From contig JBBIOB010000073.1 in the NCBI GenBank assembly GCA_037443565.1, positions 1-11,750 on the forward strand: a stretch of DNA of 11,750 nt, in the 5' to 3' direction. The notes under the pieces are model-generated. The model was not told where the DNA came from. It ran no database searches and saw only the letters and a list, made by a program, of their open reading frames with translations. The position numbers and the translations under genes are program-made. Shown here in pieces: positions 5,383 through 11,750 of the stretch (positions within the stretch are counted from its first letter, which is position 1; every line of letters starts with the position of its first letter). This DNA is from Fervidifonticultor_A sp037443565. Its GTDB lineage: Bacteria > Sysuimicrobiota > Sysuimicrobiia > Sysuimicrobiales > Humicultoraceae.

Positions 5383-6393
5383 GTGAACACACGCGGACAG
5401 GCACGAGCGCTCGTACTCGTCACAGCCCTTCATCTCAGCCTGGCGGCGCTTGCCGCCACCAGCTCCGCGCTGGTGAACCTCGGCTGGCTTCCCGGATTCG
5501 CCGGGCTGCGGTGGCTGCGGGTCCACCTGATCACCCTCGGCCTGCTCGGCCAGGCCGTCTTTGGCATGCTGCCCGGATTGGCCGATGCGTCGGCGCCCTC
5601 GCGCCACGGATCAGCACGTCGGGGCGCAGCCATCTTGCCGGCCTGGATCGCGTTCAACATCGGCGTGGCGGCATTGCTCGTCGGCGTCCCGCGCGTACAG
5701 CCGGCGATCTGCGGCCGCGTCCACACGCCCGGCGGTGTGCACCTGGCCGCGGCCTATGCCTGGCTTCCGGTGTCGATCCTCGCGGTGCCGCTGTTGCTGC
5801 TCGGGGGCGACCGCGCGGCGGTGGCGGCCGCGCTGGAGCAGTACGCCCCTCAGTTCCTGATCTACATCTGGATCCTGCAGGCCGGTACCGCAGTGGTGCC
5901 CTATCTCATCGCGCGTACGATCGACCCCGCATCATCTCCGGTACTGGGTGGGACATGGCTCAGCGTCGCGGCCTTGCAGGCCGGGGGCGTGGCCTTCGTG
6001 ATCGGCATCGCCTGGCCCGCGTTCCGGGGATCATGGCATGCGCTGGCCTATGTCCTGTGGGCGATCGCACTCGTGCCGATCGGCCGCAACTTGTGGAGCC
6101 AGCCCCGCGGCGGATCTGCGCCCGTTCCACTTGGGCGGGTGCGCGAGGCCGCCTCTTCGTGGATGACTGGATCGCCATGTCAGGAACCCAGCAGCTCCTC
6201 GAGCCGGGCCTTGTTGAATCCGACCACCGCCTCGCCGTCAATGACCGTGACCGGCGTCGCCGAGAAGCCCATCTGGGTCAGTTCGTCCAGGGCCTGGTCG
6301 TCGTCGGCCACATCCCTTTCCACGAACACGATGCCCTTCTGGCGAAGGAACTCCTTCACCCGGCCGCAGAACAGTCAGCCCGGCTGCGAGTAG
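5383..6393 (+). CDS. Seven-helix membrane protein, distantly like heme-copper oxidase subunit I/NnrS; C-terminal tail doubtful
   Basis: The first 240 residues give seven hydrophobic segments, at about residues 9-31, 46-66, 83-104, 121-141, 155-178, 188-210 and 216-235. VHLITLGLLGQAVFGMLPGLA (47-67), with its helix-start His and glycine pattern, recalls single-domain proteins annotated as cytochrome oxidase subunit I-like or NnrS-like; heme binding is inference. The start is a GTG at 5383 with a weak AAGAAG site. From about residue 250 on, the frame becomes a Ser/Thr-rich tail that is simply the antisense of the glutaredoxin gene (6180-6413), so the real end is uncertain. One of the other plus-strand frames stops at 6164-6166, only 13 bases short of the glutaredoxin stop; a frame slip near 6100-6160 would give a normal convergent arrangement. 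Confidence 0.6.
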   Translation: MNTRGQARALVLVTALHLSLAALAATSSALVNLGWLPGFAGLRWLRVHLITLGLLGQAVFGMLPGLADASAPSRHGSARRGAAILPAWIAFNIGVAALLVGVPRVQPAICGRVHTPGGVHLAAAYAWLPVSILAVPLLLLGGDRAAVAAALEQYAPQFLIYIWILQAGTAVVPYLIARTIDPASSPVLGGTWLSVAALQAGGVAFVIGIAWPAFRGSWHALAYVLWAIALVPIGRNLWSQPRGGSAPVPLGRVREAASSWMTGSPCQEPSSSSSRALLNPTTASPSMTVTGVAEKPIWVSSSRAWSSSATSLSTNTMPFWRRNSFTRPQNSQPGCE

Positions 6394-6413
6394 ACCGTCA
6401 CCGACTTCGCCAT
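6180..6413 (-). CDS. Selenocysteine-containing glutaredoxin (U-x-x-C), read through TGA 6375-6377
   Basis: Starting at ATG 6413, with a strong GGAGGT (complement of 6420-6425) 6 bases upstream, the minus strand reads MAKSVTVYSQPG, then TGA, then LFCGRVKEFLRQKGIVFVER. It ends with FSATPVTVIDGEAVVGFNK and LEELLGS before the stop at 6182-6180. This is a full 77-residue glutaredoxin: beta strand, active site, helix, the TPV cis-proline motif and GFNKARL at the glutathione-site end. Codon 13, the TGA, lies exactly where the first Cys of CxxC stands (compare E. coli Grx3 YTKETCPYC). A SECIS-like hairpin follows at 6341-6360. Selenoprotein glutaredoxins are known in bacteria that use selenocysteine. 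Role: cytosolic thiol-disulfide exchange or deglutathionylation with a selenol nucleophile. The alternative is a nonsense mutation, but the hairpin, intact ribosome site and intact downstream frame speak against decay. Confidence 0.88.
6341..6360 (-). promoter_or_regulatory. Bacterial SECIS hairpin of the selenoglutaredoxin
   Basis: In the mRNA, GGUGAAGG and CCUUCGCC form an uninterrupted 8-bp stem (one U-G pair) closing the loop AGUU. The loop begins 23 nucleotides after the UGA. This fits the described bacterial SECIS pattern: apical loop 16-37 nucleotides behind UGA and a G among the first two loop bases, recognised by SelB. The hairpin lies inside the coding region, as is usual in bacteria, and encodes part of KEFLRQ without disturbing the glutaredoxin fold. 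Confidence 0.8.
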
Positions 6414-6580
6414 CGCCGCACCTCCCCGCCGCATCCTTCTCGTCCTCGCAGGTATGGACGCTCCGCGGCGCCTCGATCTTCCGCGATGAGTTCGGGACAG
6501 GATGAGCGACTCCTGGCGGGGAAGAAGGGCTCCACGCGGACGGAGACCAGTACTCTGTGCCCTGCTGGAGCGTTGCGACG

Positions 6581-8518
6581 ATGGGCCCGACTTCGCTCTC
6601 GATCCTCGAGCGCTTCAAGCGCCTTCCACGACGGTCCGAAGACCGGTGGCAGGGCGGTCTTGTCCGCCTGTTGACCTGGATCGAGCGCGGCCCCGAAGGC
6701 AAACCCTACCGTCCGTGGGCAGGGGTCTGGGTCAGCCTGGAGACCGGGTTTGTCCACCTCAAGGTCGAGCCGGAGCCGGGCGAGCACGACTGGCCCCTGG
6801 CCCTTGAGACGCTCCTCGAGTTTGGGCTGCAGCGAAACCTCGCCGGCTACCGGCCCGGAGGGCTCGAGGTCTCAGACGAGGAATTGGGCGGCCGCCTCAT
6901 CGATGCGATCGGGGACAGAGAACTCTCACTGACGGTCCTGCGCGACCTTCCCGTCGTGAGACGGGTCCTCACCGACATGGCCGAGCACATGGCCGGCAGG
7001 CCGCTGCCGCCCGGCGCGCTCAGCGCCTCCGGCGTCACCGTGAGCCGGATGCGCGCCTTCGCGGAGGCCGCGAAGCGTTTCTACGAGGCTGCGCCCTGGC
7101 GCCATCTCTGGGATGAGGACCTGATCTACGTCGAGGCCCCTTCGATCGAGCGCGGCCTCCGGCACGTCACGGTCCTCGGTGCCGGCGGCCAGACCTTTGG
7201 CCTCGGGTTTTTCGATTCGGCTGACGATCTCGCCGAGATCTCGGAGCGGTCCGACCCGGGAGCCCTCATGGATCGCGCGCGCTGGGCGCTCTTCTTTGGT
7301 CCCGTCATGGACATGCCGTTCGCCGACGTTGATCTCTGGGAGGAGCACGGCCTGCCGGTCGCCGGCGATGACGCCTACCCGGCGGCGCTTTGGATCAAAC
7401 CAGACGGGAGGGTGCACAGGCCGGACGCCCGTGTCCTGTCCTACCTGGAAGGCCTTCTCCGCGCGCTCGCGGAGACCATCGAAGACGAGATGGATCAAGG
7501 GCGCTGGACGCGTCAGGTGGAAACCCACGACGGTCCGGCGGCCTACCGGTTCTCCATTCCGCACCTACTCGAACCACTCGATCCGCCTCCGCCCGGGCTG
7601 CGCGCCGGTCTGCCGGACCGGCGCGCGATGGAGCGTGTCATGCTGGAGCTCGAGCGGTTCATGGCGCAGTCGGAGTTCAAGGACATCGAGCAGGCGAACG
7701 AGGCGATCCGGCAGCGCTTCATGGGGCCGATGGACACGATCCCGTCCACGGCGCAAACGCCGCTCGAGAAGGCGCAGGAGATAGCCTACCATGCCTTTGG
7801 AGCGCGTGGCCGGCGCCGGATCCAGCTGGCCCGGCGAGCCCTCGAGCTGTCCGGCGAGTGCGCTGACGCGTACGTCATCCTGGCCGAGATGACCGCCGAT
7901 CTCGGGCGGTCCCGCGATCTCTATGCGCAGGGCGTGGCCGCCGGCGAGCGCGCGCTTGGGCCACAGGTCTTCGCGGAGCAGGCCGGCCACTTCTGGGGGG
8001 TGATCACGACCCGGCCCTACATGCGCGCGCGGTTCGGGCTTGCGCAGTGTCTGGATGAGCTCGGCCAGGTCGACGAGGCCATCGACCACTACCAGGATCT
8101 CCTGCGCCTGAATCCCAACGACAACCAGGGCGTCCGCTACGTCCTTCTTGAGGCGCTGCTCGCACGTGGCCGCGACGACGAAGCCGGGGTGCTCCTTCAG
8201 CAGTACGAGGATGAACCGTCCGCCATGTGGCAGTACGGGTCGGCCCTCTGGACCTTCCGCCGGGAGGGCGACAGCCCGGCCGCGCGCGATCGGCTGCGGC
8301 AGGCGCGCAGCGCCAACCGCTATGTCCCGAAGTACCTGACCGGGAAGGAAGCACTGCCGGATGCGGACCCACCCTCCTACGCGTTCGGCAGCGACGAGGA
8401 GGCCATCATCTGCGCCCGCGCGCTGGTCGGCGTGTGGGACGCGACGCCAGGCGCCGAAGAGTGGTTACGCACCGGGTCGCGACGCGCGAAGAAGTCGCGG
8501 AACCGACGGAGGTCATAG
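6581..8518 (+). CDS. Large TPR protein with ST7-like C-terminal half
   Basis: The start at ATG 6581 has GGAG at 6567-6570; a GTG at 6557 in frame would add eight residues. The product of about 645 residues is soluble. The N-terminal half (to about residue 390) contains WAGVWVSLETGFVHLKVEPE and FGPVMDMPFADVDLW; I do not recognise a named domain there. The C-terminal half has helical repeats: RRRIQLARRALELSGECADAY, then a canonical TPR (YMRARFGLAQCLDELGQVDE..., about 480-514), and NRYVPKYLTGKEALP followed by SDEEAI. This order matches the eukaryotic ST7 (suppressor of tumorigenicity 7) family, which shares ECATAYVLLAEE and HVPKYLL. Such TPR regions bind proteins; no enzyme activity is evident. 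The last residues are a basic tail (SRRAKKSRNRRRS). It is divergent from the glutaredoxin and convergent with the GMC gene. Confidence 0.8.
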   Translation: MGPTSLSILERFKRLPRRSEDRWQGGLVRLLTWIERGPEGKPYRPWAGVWVSLETGFVHLKVEPEPGEHDWPLALETLLEFGLQRNLAGYRPGGLEVSDEELGGRLIDAIGDRELSLTVLRDLPVVRRVLTDMAEHMAGRPLPPGALSASGVTVSRMRAFAEAAKRFYEAAPWRHLWDEDLIYVEAPSIERGLRHVTVLGAGGQTFGLGFFDSADDLAEISERSDPGALMDRARWALFFGPVMDMPFADVDLWEEHGLPVAGDDAYPAALWIKPDGRVHRPDARVLSYLEGLLRALAETIEDEMDQGRWTRQVETHDGPAAYRFSIPHLLEPLDPPPPGLRAGLPDRRAMERVMLELERFMAQSEFKDIEQANEAIRQRFMGPMDTIPSTAQTPLEKAQEIAYHAFGARGRRRIQLARRALELSGECADAYVILAEMTADLGRSRDLYAQGVAAGERALGPQVFAEQAGHFWGVITTRPYMRARFGLAQCLDELGQVDEAIDHYQDLLRLNPNDNQGVRYVLLEALLARGRDDEAGVLLQQYEDEPSAMWQYGSALWTFRREGDSPAARDRLRQARSANRYVPKYLTGKEALPDADPPSYAFGSDEEAIICARALVGVWDATPGAEEWLRTGSRRAKKSRNRRRS

Positions 8519-8521
8519 CCA

Positions 8522-8539
8522 GCACCGCGCGACCGGTGC
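8522..8539. terminator. Possible bidirectional terminator hairpin between convergent genes
   Basis: GCACCG (8522-8527) and CGGTGC (8534-8539) form a 6-bp GC-rich stem with a 6-base loop. It lies inside the 25-base gap between the stop of the TPR gene and the stop of the GMC gene. There is no T-run, so its strength is uncertain. Confidence 0.35.
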
Positions 8540-8543
8540 GCGC

Positions 8544-10568
8544 TCAGGCGGCCGCGGCGATCCGCTCGGCCACCCGGTGGGCCAAGGCCATGATCGTGAT
8601 CATCGGGTTCACGCCCGGCGCCGAGGGGAACAGGCTGGCGTCTGCCACGTACAGGTTGCGCACGCCGTAGAGCCGGCCCGACGGGTCCACCGCGGCGCGG
8701 CGTGAATCCGCGCCCATCGGCAGTCCTCCCATGAGGTGCGCGCTGAAGAGCGCGAGCGCATTGGGCCGGATGTCCTCGCGGCGGATCGCGTCCGCGAAGC
8801 GCACGGCCGCCCCGGGCTCGTCGCGTCGCACGCGCACGCCCCGGGTGTGCAGGCTGCACACCTCCACCGCGCCGGCTGCCAGGTGGATCTTTCCCATCTC
8901 CTCCAGCCCGCGGAGCATCAGCGCCCTGTCGCGCGCATTCAACGTGTAGTGCACCACAGGATGCCCGCCGGCGGTGAGCGCAATCCTGCCGCTCCCGCTG
9001 TCCCGCACCAGCACGATCAGTGCGCCGAGGTGCGCCATGCGCGCCATCTGGCGTTTGTGCTCCGCGCCGCTGACCCAGGGCACGGCCATCGCCGCCAGCC
9101 CCGGATGGCCCGGCGAGGCCTCGATCCAGAACCCGTGCATCCCGTCCGCGCGCGCAAACTGCGTGCAGGTGGCGGTCTGGGCGGCTCCCGACCAGATCCT
9201 GATCGGGTCGGGGTAGAGACCCAGGCAGGCCGTCACCGGATGCAGCCGCAGCGCTCGGCCCACCATCGCGTTGCCGAGCCCGGAGCGCAGCAGCAGGGCC
9301 GGCGAGAAGATGGCGCCGCCGGAGACGACGACCGCCCTGCACCGGATGGTGACGCGGTGTCGCCGCCCCGACGCGGGGTCCGTTGCCACGGCCTCGACCC
9401 CGGTCACCTCACCGGCTCGGGGGAGCACGCGCTCGGCCCGGGTGTGGACCAGCACCCGGGCGCCCGCCTCGCAGGCATCGCTGATGTACGTGACGAGCGC
9501 ATCCTGCTTGGCGCCGCGCGCGCACCCGTAGACGCACGGACCGCAGTCCCCGCAGCCCCGCACGTTGCGCGGGATCGTCTCGACCCGGTAGCCCAGTGCC
9601 CGGGCGCCGTCGGCGAGTACCTGGTTGTTGGGGTTGTGCTGACTCTCGAGGGTGGTGACGTTGATCCGGCGCTCGACGGCGTCGATCGCGGCGCGGAACT
9701 CGGGGCCGGAGGCGCCGTCGATTCCGTGGGCGCGCTCCCACTCATCCAGCACATCGTCACGGGGCCGCAGGCTCGTGCACCAGTTGACGACGGTGCTGCC
9801 GCCCAGGCAGGTCGCGGCCAGCAGCCCGAAGGCGTTGTCGTGCGTGCCGAACAGCCCTTTCCCGAGCGAGAGCCGCCGCAGCATGTCGTACTCATCCCCG
9901 GAGTAGTCGGGCTGACTGTAGTATCCCCCCTGCTCGACGATCAGCACCTGGCGGCCGGCGCGGCTCAAGGCGGTTGCGGCCACGCTTCCGCCGGCGCCCG
10001 ATCCGATGACGCAGACGTCGGTATCCAGCGCGGCATCCGCGGCGACGGCGAGCGGCGTGATGCGCGGGGCCGGCCCGGGAGGCACCGGGGCGTGCCCCGT
10101 GAATCCGATGGCGGCCCAGTTCGGATTGGGTTCCCCCGGCGGATGCGCGGCATAGAACAGGAAGGTGATGACCTGCTTGAGGGCGTGGAAGGCCGCGCGT
10201 TTGACCGGCAGGCGGCTGGTGCCCCATGACCGGAGATAGGCCTCTGCCGCGGCCGCCGACATCGCACCCACACCCCGCGGTCGGGCCGCCAGGACCAGGT
10301 TCGCGGCCGGGCTGCCCATCAGGCGCAGGAGCCGCCGAAGCGGCGCGCGCAGGTACTCCGGCGCATCGGCCAGGCCCTCTTCGATCAGCGCCGGCAGACC
10401 GAGGTCCGATCCGCGCCGCCGCAGGAAGCCGAGGGGATCGTCGTCCGCAGCCGCGGCCGGCACGAACGCATCGCACAGGGCGCGCAGGGTCCGGCGCTCA
10501 GCGTCCGTCAGCATCTGGCTGCCCCGCAGAGGTCTGCCATCGGCGCGTGTGAGCCACGGCCGCTTCAT
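8544..10568 (-). CDS. GMC-family FAD oxidoreductase (long-chain alcohol oxidase/dehydrogenase-like)
   Basis: The protein has 674 residues. About 180 residues precede the FAD domain; they begin LTDAERRTLRALCDAFVPAA, as in the helical lead of fatty-alcohol-oxidase-like GMC proteins and gluconate dehydrogenase subunit 3. The FAD-binding motif DVCVIGSGAGGSVAATALSRAG is at 184-205, with VEQGGYY ending the second strand. CLGGSTVVNW (254-263) is the GMC signature. At the C-terminus, FSAHLMGGLPMG carries the catalytic His (H611) and SAPGVNPMITIMALA the partner Asn (N654). A GCGDCGPCVYGC cluster (C339, C342, C345, C349) is typical of this subfamily. Expected reaction: oxidation of an alcohol to aldehyde; natural acceptor and substrate unknown. 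The ATG at 10568 overlaps glpD by 71 bases, with GGAG 10 bases upstream; ATG 10514 (overlap 17) is an alternative start. Probably translated as one operon with glpD. Confidence 0.92.
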   Translation of the reverse strand: MKRPWLTRADGRPLRGSQMLTDAERRTLRALCDAFVPAAAADDDPLGFLRRRGSDLGLPALIEEGLADAPEYLRAPLRRLLRLMGSPAANLVLAARPRGVGAMSAAAAEAYLRSWGTSRLPVKRAAFHALKQVITFLFYAAHPPGEPNPNWAAIGFTGHAPVPPGPAPRITPLAVAADAALDTDVCVIGSGAGGSVAATALSRAGRQVLIVEQGGYYSQPDYSGDEYDMLRRLSLGKGLFGTHDNAFGLLAATCLGGSTVVNWCTSLRPRDDVLDEWERAHGIDGASGPEFRAAIDAVERRINVTTLESQHNPNNQVLADGARALGYRVETIPRNVRGCGDCGPCVYGCARGAKQDALVTYISDACEAGARVLVHTRAERVLPRAGEVTGVEAVATDPASGRRHRVTIRCRAVVVSGGAIFSPALLLRSGLGNAMVGRALRLHPVTACLGLYPDPIRIWSGAAQTATCTQFARADGMHGFWIEASPGHPGLAAMAVPWVSGAEHKRQMARMAHLGALIVLVRDSGSGRIALTAGGHPVVHYTLNARDRALMLRGLEEMGKIHLAAGAVEVCSLHTRGVRVRRDEPGAAVRFADAIRREDIRPNALALFSAHLMGGLPMGADSRRAAVDPSGRLYGVRNLYVADASLFPSAPGVNPMITIMALAHRVAERIAAAA

Positions 10569-11750
10569 AGCATGCGATCTCCGCCTGCGCCTGCGCCTCC
10601 GTCCATCCCTGCACCGGCGCCATGATCCGCGCCGCCGGTGCGGCCGCGGCCAGACCCTGGTCGGGCAGTTCGTGCATGAGGTGGAGCCGACGGATGAGAC
10701 AGTCGCACAGCGTCACCGCCATTTCGTGCTTCGCGGCCTGCATCACGCGGCCCTTGAGGTCTCCGTCAGGCGGCCCGTCGCGCGGATCGAGCGGCGCCGT
10801 GGCGGTGCGGCTTCGGGACCTCGCCGCGGCGCCGCCGCCGATAGCCCTGGCGGCCAGGTCTACCGCGGCCTGCGCCATTCGCCGAAACGTTGTGAGCTTG
10901 CCGCCCGCGATGGAGATGAGCCCCGGCGGATCTTCCACGGCTTGGTAGTCACGCGGGAGATGATAGGCCGCGAGTCCGGGATGGTCGAGCAGCGGGCGCA
11001 CGCCGGCGAAGGTGCTGATGATGTCGCGAGGCCCAAGGCCTGCTCGCGGAAACGCAGCCTGAATCGCCTCGAGGAGGTAGGCTACGTCCTGCGCGGTCGC
11101 GTAGGCCTCCTCCGGATCGCCTGCGTAGTCGGTCTCAGTGGTCCCGATGATGACGGTGTGTCCCCACGGAATGAGATAGAGGTGCCGGCGGTCGCGCGGG
11201 GAGGAGACGATGATCGCCCGTCGGATGGTCAGGCGAGAACGCGGAACGACGATGTGGCTGCCCATGGTGGGACGCAGGCGGAGGGCGCGCCCACCACCCA
11301 TTGCGGCCACGCGCCCGACCCACGGCCCCGCGGCGTTGATCACCGCGCGGGCCCGCGCCTCGCAGGTCCGGCCGGTGAGGGCATCGCGCACCGCCGCGCC
11401 GACCACGCGGTCGCCGCTCGTGAGCAGGGCCACCGCCGGCGCGTGGTTCGCGACGGTCGCGCCGTGCCGGTGCGCGTCGCGGATCAACGCCAGCACCAGA
11501 CGCGCGTCGTCGGTCAGGCAGTCGTAGTACGTCGCCGCACCGGCAAGCCGATCCGAGGCCACCATCGGTTCCAGGCCGACCGCGCCGCGGCGCCCGACGA
11601 CTCGTGCCGGTCCTGCCGCCCGGCCCAGCGCCAGCCCCTGATAGAGCGCCACCCCCACCCCCATCTTTGCTATGCGCAGGGGAGACCCGTAGATGGGGAT
11701 CATGAACTGCTGCGGTGCCACCAGGTGTGGAGCTACCCGCCGCAGCACCG
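10498..11750 (-). CDS. glpD: Glycerol-3-phosphate dehydrogenase (FAD), N-terminal part outside the window
   Basis: The frame is open to the right edge, so the FAD-binding N-terminus (GxGxxG) lies beyond the window. About 417 residues remain. Characteristic stretches are FMIPIYGSPLRIAKMGVG, YYDCLTDDARLVLALIRDA, INAAGPWVG, HLYLIPWGHTVIIGTTETDY, IISTFAGVRPLL and the hallmark SIAGGKLTTFRRMAQAAVD. The region after about 10800 corresponds to the DAO_C domain (TLCDCLIRRLHLMHE). The enzyme oxidises sn-glycerol-3-phosphate to dihydroxyacetone phosphate at the membrane and passes electrons to quinone. GlpD/GlpA-type proteins cannot be separated with certainty without the N-terminus, but the single long chain with DAO_C favours GlpD. 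Its 3' end overlaps the GMC gene start, suggesting translational coupling. Confidence 0.92.
   Translation of the reverse strand, partial: VLRRVAPHLVAPQQFMIPIYGSPLRIAKMGVGVALYQGLALGRAAGPARVVGRRGAVGLEPMVASDRLAGAATYYDCLTDDARLVLALIRDAHRHGATVANHAPAVALLTSGDRVVGAAVRDALTGRTCEARARAVINAAGPWVGRVAAMGGGRALRLRPTMGSHIVVPRSRLTIRRAIIVSSPRDRRHLYLIPWGHTVIIGTTETDYAGDPEEAYATAQDVAYLLEAIQAAFPRAGLGPRDIISTFAGVRPLLDHPGLAAYHLPRDYQAVEDPPGLISIAGGKLTTFRRMAQAAVDLAARAIGGGAAARSRSRTATAPLDPRDGPPDGDLKGRVMQAAKHEMAVTLCDCLIRRLHLMHELPDQGLAAAAPAARIMAPVQGWTEAQAQAEIACYEAAVAHTRRWQTSAGQPDADGR

Noticed and set aside
6375..6377. TGA in the glutaredoxin as a simple nonsense mutation
   Set aside because: It replaces exactly the catalytic Cys, is followed by a hairpin meeting bacterial SECIS rules, and the frame, start and ribosome site are otherwise intact. 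Complete exclusion needs the sel genes.
5307..6674. Plus-strand open frame of 455 codons overlapping the membrane protein
   Set aside because: An Arg-rich shadow frame with no hydrophobic segments, while the frame starting at 5383 gives seven clean helices.
8736..10229. Plus-strand open frame of 497 codons
   Set aside because: It lies entirely antisense to the GMC oxidoreductase, which has all its family motifs; the product has no recognisable domain.
1..11750. CRISPR array, transposase or insertion sequence
   Set aside because: No regularly spaced repeats and no transposase or integrase-like protein in any frame; the only tandem repeat is the two-copy 11-mer at 4465-4486.

Overview
The window is a high-GC bacterial chromosomal segment, probably from an uncultured lineage. 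Gene density, ribosome binding sites, a tRNA with an encoded CCA end and the gene families all point to Bacteria. No gene here fixes the phylum; a Rokubacteria-like or other deep high-GC lineage is only a guess. One gene needs selenocysteine insertion, so the organism should also carry selA, selB, selC and selD, none of which is in the window.

Layout. Positions 3-737 (+) hold a NagD-type HAD phosphatase cut by the left edge. A strong hairpin (787-824) separates it from a small single-domain retropepsin-like aspartic protease (852-1208, +). On the minus strand, in order of transcription, come a DUF2652 (cyclase-like) plus SRPBCC protein (4083 to 2992), a divergent adenosylhomocysteinase homologue (2952 to 1822) and a decayed radical SAM/SPASM gene (about 1834 to 1201). 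The homologue appears to have lost its C-terminal tail, and the radical SAM remnant has lost its CxxxCxxC N-terminus and an internal piece. A tRNA-Lys(UUU) lies at 4264-4339 (+). It is followed by about 430 bp of lower-GC DNA without a convincing gene, holding an 11-bp tandem repeat and TGTCCA inverted repeats. Next come a small exported protein (5233 to 4772, -) and a seven-helix membrane protein (5383 onward, +).

The most notable gene is a 77-codon glutaredoxin on the minus strand (6413 to 6180). Its catalytic motif is U-L-F-C, with an in-frame TGA (6375-6377) exactly where the first catalytic cysteine should be. An 8-bp hairpin with an AGUU loop, placed as a bacterial SECIS element should be, lies just downstream (6341-6360). 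Ordinary gene calling would miss this gene because it would stop at the TGA and because a long plus-strand frame covers it.

The right part has a large TPR/ST7-like protein (6581-8518, +), convergent with a two-gene minus-strand operon. That operon is glycerol-3-phosphate dehydrogenase (glpD, cut by the right edge) followed by an overlapping GMC-family alcohol oxidoreductase.

Functionally the glpD-GMC pair suggests glycerol or alcohol oxidation. The DUF2652/AHCY-like/radical SAM group looks like a former three-gene unit that has been damaged by deletion. The glutaredoxin is a thiol/selenol redox enzyme standing alone.
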